Positions 46,508-56,700 of a stretch of 64,000 bases of DNA are shown piece by piece; positions within the stretch are counted from its first letter, which is position 1, and each line of letters starts with the position of its first letter. The DNA comes from Penelope pileata (lineage: Eukaryota; Chordata; Aves; Galliformes; Cracidae): positions 679,850-743,849 of the forward strand of contig WBMW01003926.1 of NCBI GenBank assembly GCA_013396635.1. Direction: 5' to 3'. A program made the position numbers and the translations under genes. The notes beneath the pieces were generated by a model that was not told where the DNA came from, ran no database searches, and saw nothing but the letters and a program-made list of their open reading frames with translations.

Positions 46508-49500
46508 CTGGAAAACAAACAAAAACAAACATATGTATAGACACAGAATATACATGAACATTTATGAGTGCCTTCTGTTCAGGTAGGTGGAGCATGGCTG
46601 TAATTTACAGATGTGACAGCTACACAAACATCTTGAGAACATCATGAACTAGTTATTAGAACAGCAAGTGACTCACACAGCCATGAAGGTGATAGCAAAG
46701 GCCATTCCCTTTCCTCTGAGTGGTATCTGCAAGTGCATGGACCCTCATTGCTTCCAGTTTAGGGCTGGGTTTCTTCCTTCCCTTTTTTTTTTTTTACTTT
46801 GGGTCAAACAAATTACACAAGCAGGAGGAAAACAGTGACAGCATTATACAAAAAGAAAAAAATATATACAACAAAGAAACAACCAAGTGTTTCAATTCTT
46901 GTTAAAAGGCTTTAGGGATGCAACTAGCATTATATGGGACCCTGGAAGAGGTGCTCACACAGGGAAGGGCCACATTGCTCTCTTTAGACGGTGACAAACG
47001 ATGTGGGGAGATGTAAGATCCCTCTCCCAGTGTCTGCCCTCTCTCTCTGCAGCTCAAGGTTTCAGTTAAACCAAATGGGAGAGGGGTTTGCCCAAACTGC
47101 TCTCTGTCACATCTTGCTCAGCCCAGCCTCCTGTTTTTCTGTCACCAGTGACACTGGAGCAAAACCTGTGACACGTGCCAGGCTGCAGGACAGGCCTGGC
47201 AGCCTCCCTCCCACTCTGGGACTCTACATGGAGCTGCCTGGGAGGAGAGCCAAGGAAAGTTGTGAGATGCTTCAGAGAATGAGGCAAAGACCGAGCGTGC
47301 AGTGTGCTGCCAGGCTGCAGCAGCAGCGCTCCCCAAGGTGCCTTGCCACAGCTGTGCAATTCCTCCTGCTGGGATTCAAGGGCTATTAATTAAGGGATTA
47401 AAGGGCTACGGAGAGATATGGACAACCAGCTCTGAGCAGGAGCATCACAGGATGAGGAAACCTCTTCTTGCCACTTCATTCCCCTGTTTAACACCGGGTT
47501 CTTCTGCAGCCTGCTCTTCAGGTACCCATCTTTGCTGCGGAGAGTGCTAGAGCACGGCTGGTCCCTGGTCAACAACGAGACAAAGCTGGAATTCAAGCCT
47601 TGGAGAAGCTGTTTGCTTTGCATTACGAGCTGCAGCTGTTTTCCTTAACAAATGCCCCTGTGTACACGGACTATTATTCCCTCCAGCAGCGCGTCAGATG
47701 CTGTCAGCTTGTTATTGCTGCTCTGCTATGAACCCAAAGTCAAATGCTCAAAAACAAGCAGGCAAGGTCCCTCTGCCTTGCTCCAAGAGCAGGCAGGGAA
47801 AGCCAGGCATGCTCAGCCTTCCCAGGCATCCTTCTCTCTCTCCTGTGTATGAGGTGTTTGGGTGAGGTCTCAACAGCACAAAGGAACAAAACCAGAGCTG
47901 AGAAAGGAGTGAAATCCTTTCATCTGAAAATCTCCAGTTCCCTCCTTTCTGACTTTGGGAAGTGCCAGGCATTTCTGGTCCTTTGCCCTCCCATCTGTTC
48001 ATCTGGCTTACAGAGGGGACAGAGATCAAGGGGATGGGGGGATGTTTATTGAATGACAAACTTGGCTACAGCAGGATGGAAAAATAAACTCAATCCTGGC
48101 ATGTGGGAACCAGCCCAGGTCAAAAGGGAGAGCTTACAACCAACGAGGCAAAACCAGAGGAGCAGCCCACAACGATCCAAATGCTCCACACCATTATACC
48201 TGCAGGAGGGTGCTTGCAGTTTAAAACACAACTCCAACTTCTTCCCAGCCCTGCTCTTGTAGTTTTTCCAGCATCTTCCTCCTGCCTTCTCCACATCGTT
48301 GCATGGCTGCTGTCCTTCTTGTGTGCCTCCCACTGCCAGCCCTGTCTGCCCCACTACAGCCCCCCAGCCTGTCCCCCCACCCCAGCACACACACATCTCT
48401 CCATAACTTCTAGCTCTTCACAGACAAATCCATGCTCACCCCTTCCTCGTTAACATCCTCACCTCCTTGTTGCTCCTTCCTGCCCAAGGGCTTCCCCCTG
48501 TGCCACACCAGCCCTCAGTCCATCCTCCTCATCCTCCCTCCTGTGCCCTTTCTGAACGTTGCAGGCTCCAGCCCTCGGGTCCTGCCAGCCCCAGTTCCAC
48601 AATGTGCAGCTCTCAGAGGAGCAAACAGGAATTTCAGGAGCACTCCCTGGAGGGAACAGGAGGGAAGATTTATCACCCATGTTCAGGAGAGACTTGAAGC
48701 ACCTGGATTTGGGATTTTCTTTTCCCTGTGTGAATCATGCCCCATAAATGTGTCCAAGCTGGTAACCACTGAAAACACATCTCCTCATGGGAGGAGAATT
48801 TGTTGTCAGTCTGACTGTTCCCTCAGCCTCAGTATTACAACAGCATCCACCCGCCCAGCTAGAAATCTGGCAGTGATTACATCCCTTTGCTCACATCCTG
48901 TCATCCCCTCCTCCTCCTCCTTCTACTCCCCATTTTGCCCCAAAATCACACGTAAGGCCCCTGAGCACATCTTGTCTTCAGTTCCTATGAAGCCAGGCCT
49001 GTCCCCACCCTGGAGCTGCAGCCACTGGCCAGCCCAGCGTTCAGGAAAACCAGGTTTAAGGGCTTCCTGGCAAATCTGGAGATTCAAATACTTCTCTGCA
49101 GCCAACACAAAGCCTGAGTACACCTAACTGTAAAGCAGAACCTACAAGGGCCCAGCAGCACCCAAAAAGCATCTTCCAAGCACCCAAAGCTTCATGGTGG
49201 AGTGCTGGAATTGCTCATCTGGGGAAGGAGACTTCAACCCTGTGGAGGATATCAAGAAGAGCTCGGCCAGAGGGCAGATTAAACAGAGCAGCCTGGGGGC
49301 AGAGGACTCTCAGAGCTCCCCTGGTTCCACTCTTCCTGCTCGGTGGGGAAGGTGCTGTGCGGTGAGCCGTGCAGTGGCTGGGTGCAGGAGTGGCCCAGCA
49401 CACAGCCACAGCTCCATCGGGCTGTGAAACCTCACCAGCCCAGCCAGCTCTCCACTCTCACAGCCAGAACTCCCTGCAGCAGCCACTTGCAGGGACGTGT

Positions 49501-50127
49501 GACAATACCAGGGAGGTGTGAACTGGCCCTTGTTACAGGAGTGACTCTGAGGGGAAGGATCTCCCCAGGAACCTGTGAGGATCCAGGGAACAGGTTACAG
49601 CTAAACATAATCCCAGCTCTCTGCTAGTGGAAAACCCCCGGGCAGCCACAGGCAGCTGGGACAAATTGCAGCCTTGCTTTGGCTGCTGTCACTCAGGGCA
49701 GGCTCTGGGAAGCCCTCAGACCCCCAGGCCATGGGGCAGCCTAGCACAGCACAGCCAGTGTGCATGACCTGGCTTGTGTTTTCACTGCCATACCTTCCAG
49801 ACAAAGCCAGGTGAGATGGTGAGGGCCACTGCAGATGACCTAAAATAAGAGTAAATAAACCAGGGACACGTTGGCAGACATTACTCTGTGCCACATTGGT
49901 TTTGCTTGGGATTCCTGCAGTGGTAACTGTGGGCTGGGATCTCCTCATCACCTCTGCAATCCCATAGACAGTCCCTGCTGCCCTCTCCTGCAAAGCTGAC
50001 TGCCAACATTTATTACTGAGCAAAGTGCAGCGTATTTCATTCAAAGGAGGGTGATGGGAGGTGTCTGTCAAGACTCAGGGCTTTTTCTGCACAGAGGTTT
50101 CCTTTAGGGGGTCCAGAAAAACTCTGA

Positions 50128-50200
50128 GAATCACAGAACATCCCCAGCTGGGAGGGACCCACAAGGATCACCGAGCCCAGCTCCATGAAAACCTCTCTGT
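50128..50200 (-). repeat. CR1 LINE 3' tail fragment
   Basis: It reads GAGAATCACAGAACATCCCC, then CTGGGAGGGACCCACAAGGA and TCACCGAGCCCAGCTCC, reverse complement of a CR1 terminus. The boundary on the right is unclear. Confidence 0.65.
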
Positions 50201-50504
50201 TTCAGCCTTCTGCTCTCCACATCACACGTGAATCCCTCAAGCCACACCTGAGTGCCTCACCAGCAAGCATTTCCTGCAGCTAGCTTGTCTGAACAGGGAA
50301 ACTGTTCCAACAGGTGGCCCATCTGCGATTTGTTTTCTCCTGAAACGATAAATTGGCCCTTCAGAGCCACACGAAGCATCCTTGGGACCCCACTAAAGCA
50401 CATCTGGATTATCCACTGATAATCTACTGTGTAAAACCACCAGCCTGCAGCCACTTTGCTGTCCTGGGTGAGGTCATTTGGGCACTGCTCTCAGAAATAA
50501 TGGT

Positions 50505-50600
50505 TTGAATTTGGGGTGGCCCTGTGTGGAGCCTGGAGTTGGATTCAGTGATCCTTGTGTGTCCCTTCCAACTCGGGATATTCTGTGATCCTAGGGATCC
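50505..50600 (+). repeat. CR1 LINE 3' tail fragment
   Basis: It reads TTTGGGGTGGCCCTGTGTGG, GGAGTTGGATTCAGTGATCC and TTCCAACTCGGGATATTCTG, the sense-strand CR1 end. It is inverted relative to the copy at 50.13 kb, and the two bracket about 300 bp. Confidence 0.8.
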
Positions 50601-50948
50601 TATGGAGGCCTAGCAACACTGCATATCCCATTATTTTACATATTTTTCACCACAGTTGCCAGCTCATCTTCGAAAAAACAGCCAGCACCAGCCTTCCCCT
50701 AACCAGCTGACAGTTCTGAGGTTAATTACCACTACACACCTTTGCTGGAACAAAGCTCATCAGCTAGCTCTCTTCAAAATTTCTAAAGGCAAATTCATTG
50801 ACCAGGCAGAATAAGGTCAAAAAGCTGCTGTTCTCCAGCCCTGAGTGCTGAGGTGGTTCTTCATCACTCTGGGATGGGGCCACACTCACCCATACACATG
50901 GCAAGGAGCTACCTGCAGGCCACTGCCACCTGACCCCCCCCAGAAAGA

Positions 50949-51470
50949 ATCACAGAATCATAGAATGGTTCAGGTTGGAAGGGACCTTAGAGATCATCTT
51001 GTTCCAACCCCCTGCCATGGGCAAGGACACCTCTCACCAGAGCAGGTTGCCCAAAGCCCCATCCAGCCTGGCCTTGAACACTGCCAGGGAGGGGGCAGCC
51101 ACAGCTTCTCTGGGCAACCTGCTCCAGTGTCTCACCACCCTCACAGGGAAGAATTTCTTCCTTATATCCAGCCTAAATCTACCCTCTGTCAGTTTATAAC
51201 CGTTACCCCTTGTCCTGTCATTATCTATCCTTGTAAAAAGCCCCTCCCCAGCTTTCCTGTAGGCCTCTTCAGGTCCTGGAAGGCTGCTATCAGGTCCCCC
51301 CGCAGCCTTCTCTTCTCCAGGCTGAACAGCCCCAACTCTCTCAGCCTGTCCTCGTAGGGGAGGTGCTCCAGCCCTCTGAGCATCTTCGTGGCCTCCTCTG
51401 GACCCGCTCCAACAGCTCCACATCCTTCTTGTGTTGGGGGCCCCAGAACTGGACACAATAAAAGGTGTTT
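50949..51470 (-). repeat. Long, well-preserved CR1 LINE 3' fragment
   Basis: About 520 bp, beginning AATCACAGAATCATAGAATG on the plus strand and running through the full CR1 tail to GGGGGCCCCAGAACTGGACA. On the minus strand one frame is open for 140 codons. It encodes GRFRLDIRKKFFPVRVVRHW and SRLPREAVAAPSLAVFKARL, the C-terminus of CR1 ORF2. This copy is much less decayed than the others, suggesting a younger insertion. It remains 5'-truncated and cannot move by itself. Confidence 0.92.
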
Positions 51471-52904
51471 ATTTCTACACCAAATGCACCACAAAGCATC
51501 CCAGCCCCACGCAGACAACGCTAGGAGCCCAAAGCAGACTGGTGTGCTGCGTCCAGAGAGCAGCCAGAGCCTGGCTGCAGCACTGTTTCTCCACTATTTA
51601 TCCACAGACACAGCTCCAAGCCAGAGTGCTGACAGGCTGTTTGTGCAGGGACAGACACACTTTTCACTCACAGCATTTTAAGGACGTTGCAGACTGCTGT
51701 GCAATCAGCCTGCTGCGCAACCCAGCGCCGGGGCAGCTCATGTGATGCTGCAGGCACAGCTGGCACACGAAGCCATGTGATAACAGAGCTCCTCTCCCCA
51801 CTGACACCTCCCCCAGTGTCCCCCTGTGCCACCGCTGCTGCCTCTCCCCTGCTCCGTGACCCACGCACCAGGCACAAACCCTGGGCAGGAGAGAGGCCCT
51901 GCTGTGAGACGTGGGGCTGGAAGGTGGGGTGCACCCAGGGGAGGCTTTGTGTGACACGTGGGAGCTGTGCCTGCCTGCAGAGGGGACTTTTTGACTTCTC
52001 AAGGGTCAGCTGCAGGGATGGCAAACACATTTACGGCACGATAACCCTCGCCTGTCACCCAGTGCTTTGCCTCGCCGGGTTTCTCCCAGCCATGCCCCCA
52101 CGCTGTGCCTTGTCCCCTCTCCTGCTGAGGACCCTGGGGAGGGCCCTTCAGCCCCCTCCCTGAGTTTCACTTCCATTCTCACTCCCAGGCCCCACTTCCC
52201 AGCACCTGGGAGCACCTGCAGAGCATCCTCACCCCTCTGCCAGCTGTGCCCCAGTGTCCCCAGGGCCACCCCCCGCTGGCACCCGCCATCACCCAGCTGC
52301 CTGCGCGGGGATGTCACCTACCTGGGGGCTGCTCCTCCCTCGTCCCCGGCTGTCAGCAGGCGTCAGGGTGGGCTCCTGCAGCCCTGCAGCTTGTAGCCTG
52401 GCTGTATGGCTCTGGGGACAGGCAGAGATGGGGCCTCTGAGCCCCAGCAGAGATCTCTGGGCCCTAGGGGCCTCTGAAGCACCGCTGCAGCCTCTGGGCG
52501 TCCCCGCAGCCACGGGGAGCTCTGTGGAGAAGGAGACAGAAGGGTGGAGATCTCTGAGACGCCCAACACCCCCACATCGGACACCCACCCCACACACACC
52601 GCTGCCAGGGCCTGCCCCCCCCCAGCGCCCGCGGGGTTTTCTCTGCTCGGCACAATACTTGCCTTCAGAGGGGGAAGGTGCCAGACTCCCCCTACAGCTG
52701 CAGGGATTTCTGACTGAGGCCTACAGCAACACCACTGCCAGCCCCACAGCCACAGCTGCACGATGGGAGGAACCCTCCATGGCCTTTGAGCTGCCAGGAC
52801 CTCTGCCCCTACAGCTGTAGAGATGGTTGGGCTGTGGCTACAGCAGGGAGGCTCTGTCCCACTGCTGGGGGGACCCCAGAGCCACCTCTAGGCTTGCCTT
52901 GCCA

Positions 52905-53150
52905 CTGTGAGGGCCCCTAAAGCTGCCAGGACCTCAGCCCTATAGCTGTGGGGACCCCTAAAGCTGCCAGGACCCCGGCCCTGCGGCTGTGGGGACCCCT
53001 AAGGCTGCCAGGATCCCGGCCCTGCCACTATGGGGAGCCTCTAAGGCCGCCAGGACCCCGCTCCTGTGGCTGTGGGGACCCCTAAAGCTGCCAGGACCCG
53101 GCCCCACCGCGGACGGGGACCCCTAAAGCTGCCAGGACCCGGCCCCGCCC
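52905..53150. repeat. 41-bp minisatellite, six copies
   Basis: A unit of the form CCCCTAAAGCTGCCAGGACC followed by CCGGCCCTGCGGCTGTGGGGA recurs at 41-bp spacing, with one step of 42. The repeated CTAA lies at 52,918, 52,959, 53,000, 53,042, 53,083 and 53,124. GC content rises toward the promoter. It lies directly next to the shared promoter, on the TXNDC16 side. Confidence 0.93.
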
Positions 53151-53366
53151 CCGTCACGGCCACCGCCCGCGCCCTCCGCATCAGCCAATCAGCGGAGCGC
53201 TCCCGCGTAGCGCCCCGCCTCCACAACCCTCCGCTCGGGGAGGCGTGGCCGTGCCGCGAGGCGGGCGGCGGCGCCAACCCAAGAAACGAAGAGGGGGCGG
53301 AGGCACCCGCGAGCGACGGGCGGCGGAGGCCAATCGGCGAGGCGGATGGGCGCGGAGGGGGCGGGC

Positions 53367-53409
53367 CGGCGGGGAGCCAATGGGGAGNCGGCGGGGAGCC
53401 AATGGGGAG
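53367..53409. repeat. Duplicated 21-bp CCAAT element around an N
   Basis: CGGCGGGGAGCCAATGGGGAG occurs at 53,367-53,387 and again, identically, at 53,389-53,409, with the single N at 53,388 between them. This could be a real tandem CCAAT module or two contig ends that overlap and were not merged. Confidence 0.85.
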
Positions 53410-53530
53410 CGCGCGCTGTCAGGAGCGAGCGCCTCAAATGATCGGGCTCAGCTGATTGTCCCCGGCAGAGAGTTGTTTGGCGGCCGGCGGGCGGGCGGCG
53501 CAGCGGGGAGGGCGGGCGCCCCTTTGTTGC

Positions 53531-53554
53531 ATGGGGGTGTCCAGCCGGGGCTGA
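53531..53554 (+). other. GPR137C: Upstream ORF in the GPR137C leader
   Basis: An ATG 39 bp before the main start opens a seven-codon frame (MGVSSRG) ending in TGA before the main ATG. It is in a different frame from the main CDS only by stop position and does not overlap it. If the transcript starts upstream of 53,531, it could lower or regulate translation of GPR137C. Confidence 0.55.
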
Positions 53555-53569
53555 GGGGAGGGCGGCCCC

Positions 53570-53721
53570 ATGAGCGCGACGGCCCTCGCTGAAGGGGCCG
53601 AGGGCCCCGCCGTGCCCTACGCGGTGGAGCTGGGGCTCACGGTGCTCCACACGGCGCTGTACGCCGCCCTCTTCCTCTTCGCCTACCTGCAGCTGTGGCT
53701 GCTGCTGTACTACCGGGAGCG
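53570..53721 (+). CDS. GPR137C: GPR137C exon 1, left part (residues 1-50, TM1)
   Basis: Starts at ATGAGCGCG and encodes a short acidic N-terminus, then [20 protein letters not shown] and [13 protein letters not shown]. The hydrophobic stretch at about 20-47 is TM1. The sequence stops two bases into an Arg codon, where an N (53,722) interrupts it. In family members RER is followed by RLSYQS and the start of TM2, which are absent here. Confidence 0.9.
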
Positions 53722-56700
53722 NCGTTGGGGTGGGGGTGTGGGGTGACCCCAGGGGTGGGGGTGTGCCCCACGCAGGGCAGTGCTGCTGTGGGGGCCTCGG
53801 AGGGCGGTTCTGTGGGGTTTGCTGTTGGTTCCCCCTCCCCAGAGGGGACCCCGAGGTGGCAGCAGCAGGGGCTGCTCGGCCTGGAGCGGGGCCAGGCATT
53901 ACGTCACCAGGCAGAGCCTCTTCTGCTATTGTTGCTGCGCTCCCTCCTTCCCTCCATCCCTCCTCTCCGCGATGGTTTTGTGCAGTGCTTCCAGACAAAA
54001 ACCCCCCAAATCCCTCTACCCACCCCCCCCATACCACAGCGTGGGGGTGCGAGGCAGCCCCCTCCCCTCGCAGCTGGGCACGGAGCAGAGCTGCTTCTTG
54101 TTGCTGATCTCCATCCCTCTTTTCTGGCTTTGCCCATGGCTTGTTTTGTGATTTTCATTATTTTCTCGCCCTCCTTCCTCTTGTTTTTATTCATCCCTCA
54201 GCGCTTCCCCCTCCCCTTCCCCCTCTGAACGTGTTCTTTCTGCTCCAGTTTCTGGTGAGCAGCCCTCTGCCTGCCCGTTGGGTGGCTGGGTTTCGCAAAC
54301 AGGCAGCACTTTCCTTCCAGCTTTGTTGTGGGGATTCTTTGCAGTGCGGCTCTCAGCTCTTGGCCGGCCTCACAAAGGGATCCCTAACACACAGCCGGGT
54401 CACCCCGATGTGTCACCGGGGGGGAATTAGGATTGCATTTTCCCCAGGACGTCGGCATCCACGTGATAATGTGGGGCTGGGAGGGATGGGGTGGTTTGGT
54501 TGGGTTCTCCCCTCCCTGACACAGACACCTGGGAGTGGGGGTGAGCTGCCTGCTGTGAGAGCTGTTGGGGTTGGGTGTGCGCTAGGAGCAGAATAAGAGA
54601 TGCTGTGTAGTGTGCACGGTCCATGTTGTGTGCTGAAGGGAGCCCGACCTACCCAGTGCTCCAGGCAGCAGTGTTTGTGTCCCTGGGATCCTTGGGGATC
54701 CCAAGTTTGTAGAATCACGGCATGGTTGGGTTGGAAGGGACCTCACAGCCCATCCAGCCCCACCCCTGCCATGGGCTGGGTGCCCCCAGCTCAGCTGCCC
54801 AGGGCCCACCCATGGCCTTGGGCACCTCCAGGGATGGGGCACCCACAGCTCTGGGCAGTGCCAGGTCTCACCACCATCTGCACAAAATTTCTTCTTCACA
54901 TCCAACCTCAATCTCCCCTCTTCCAGTTTAAATCTTCCTATCTCTGTCACAAGTTCTGTTGCCACAGACTGGCTTGGTTTCAGTTTTTTCTCCAATTCAC
55001 AGCAGGTTTTGCCTCCTTGCAGGCTGTGAAGAAAGGCAAAGTAAATTCAGACGTGCTCTCAGGCTTCCCTTCCTCCCACGGTGTCTGTTTGGGGCTGGGT
55101 ATGCTCTNCTCTGGGCCGCCCTCAGGACCACCCTCTTCTCGTTCTACCTGCAGAACTCGCTGCAGGCCCTCCGCCTCCAGCAGCCCTTCGCCCACTGGCT
55201 GCTGTACTGCCTGCCCGGCTGCCTGCTCTTCTCCAGCCTCTGCCTCCTCAACCTCTACTTCGCTGAGGTAAATCCCCGCGGGAGAGGGGCCCGGAGCCGC
55301 CAGGCCCCCGCCCCCAGGGCTGTGGGCGGCCCCGTGCCCCTCAGAGCCGGGGTATGGGGGGCACGGCCGCTGTGTGGGGCAGGGGGTGGCCGGGGGCTGC
55401 GCTGTGGGGCTGCCCCATNGCTGGGCACGGAGCAGAGCTGCTTCTTGTTGCTGATCTCCATCCCTCTTTTCTGGCTTTGCCCATGGCTTGTTTTGTGATT
55501 TTCATTATTTTCTCGCCCTCCTTCCTCTTGTTTTTATTCATCCCTCAGCGCTTCCCCCTCCCCTTCCCCCTCTGAACGTGTTCTTTCTGCTCCAGTTTCT
55601 GGTGAGCAGCCCTCTGCCTGCCCGTTGGGTGGCTGGGTTTCGCAAACAGGCAGCACTTTCCTTCCAGCTTTGTTGTGGGGATTCTTTGCAGTGCGGCTCT
55701 CAGCTCTTGGCCGGCCTCACAAAGGGATCCCTAACACACAGCCGGGTCACCCCGATGTGTCACCGGGGGGGAATTAGGATTGCATTTTCCCCAGGACATC
55801 GGCATCCACGTGATAATGTGGGGCTGGGAGGGATGGGGTGGTTTGGTTGGGTTCTCCCCTCCCTGACACAGACACCTGGGAGTGGGGGTGAGCTGCCTGC
55901 TGTGAGAGCTGTTGGGGTTGGGTGTGCGCTAGGAGCAGAATAAGAGATGCTGTGTAGTGTGCACGGTCCATGTTGTGTGCTGAAGGGAGCCCGACCTACC
56001 CAGTGCTCCAGGCAGCAGTGTTTGTGTCCCTGGGATCCTTGGGGATCCCAAGTTTGTAGAATCACGGCATGGTTGGGTTGGAAGGGACCTCACAGCCCAT
56101 CCAGCCCCACCCCTGCCATGGGCTGGGTGCCCCCAGCTCAGCTGCCCAGGGCCCACCCATGGCCTTGGGCACCTCCAGGGATGGGGCACCCACAGCTCTG
56201 GGCAGTGCCAGGTCTCACCACCATCTGCACAAAATTTCTTCTTCACATCCAACCTCAATCTCCCCTCTTCCAGTTTAAATCTTCCTATCTCTGTCACAAG
56301 TTCTGTTGCCACAGACTGGCTTGGTTTCAGTTTTTTCTCCAATTCACAGCAGGTTTTGCCTCCTTGCAGGCTGTGAAGAAAGGCAAAGTAAATTCAGACG
56401 TGCTCTCAGGCTTCCCTTCCTCCCACGGTGTCTGTTTGGGGCTGGGTATGCTCTGCTTCTTTCTCCTTGAAGACCTGGAGCCAAGGGAAATCCTGTCTGA
56501 GGAAATAAGAGCTCGGGATCGACAGTGGGAAAGGATGAGATGGTTTATCGAAATGGGTGTGTGTGCTTGGTTCCAGAGAAGGGCCTGACGCTGTCCTGAG
56601 CAGCACGGGTGTCCCCTGTGCTGTGCTTGGGGGTGAGCTCGTAGCAGTGGGAGCTGTGAAAGCTGCTGGGGCCTGGGGAAAATGCAGCCTGATGGGCTGA

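Larger units (their letters stand above)
46508..52900 (-). other. TXNDC16: TXNDC16 5' intron/leader region (predicted)
   Basis: About 6.4 kb between the exon carrying the start codon and the shared promoter. The non-coding first exon(s) of TXNDC16 must lie in or just right of this interval, but I cannot place a donor from sequence alone. The region contains an inverted pair of CR1 tails near 50.1-50.6 kb and the longest CR1 copy of the window at 50.95-51.47 kb. Confidence 0.5.
53150..53569. promoter_or_regulatory. Shared CpG-island promoter of TXNDC16 (-) and GPR137C (+)
   Basis: Very GC- and CpG-rich DNA between two divergent genes, with no TATA box. CCAAT boxes occur at 53,185-53,189, 53,330-53,334, 53,377-53,381 and 53,399-53,403, all in the same orientation. 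GC boxes (GGGGCGGG) occur near 53,357 and, on the other strand, near 53,145. This is the classic composition of a bidirectional housekeeping promoter (NF-Y and Sp1 sites). An N at 53,388 interrupts it. Start sites are not visible from sequence. Confidence 0.75.
53723..55107 (+). other. N-bounded intruding segment inside GPR137C exon 1
   Basis: This 1,385-bp block lies between the Ns at 53,722 and 55,108 and separates the two halves of exon 1. Positions 54,073-55,107 are the same as 55,420-56,454 apart from at least one base (G at 54,451 versus A at 55,798). The first 350 bp are not obviously repeated. The content is intronic: a CR1 tail and GC-rich unique DNA. It fits best as a misplaced contig of GPR137C intron 1. 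Confidence 0.88.

Noticed and set aside
53189..54037. 282-codon minus-strand open frame across the promoter and GPR137C exon 1
   Set aside because: It crosses two Ns and an assembly join and is antisense to a clear exon; stop depletion is due to high GC content.
56458..56588. Plus-strand open segment encoding a charged peptide with an EDLEPREI motif after the right duplicate
   Set aside because: No acceptor in the right place and no GPR137C similarity; the frame is an extension of intronic sequence.
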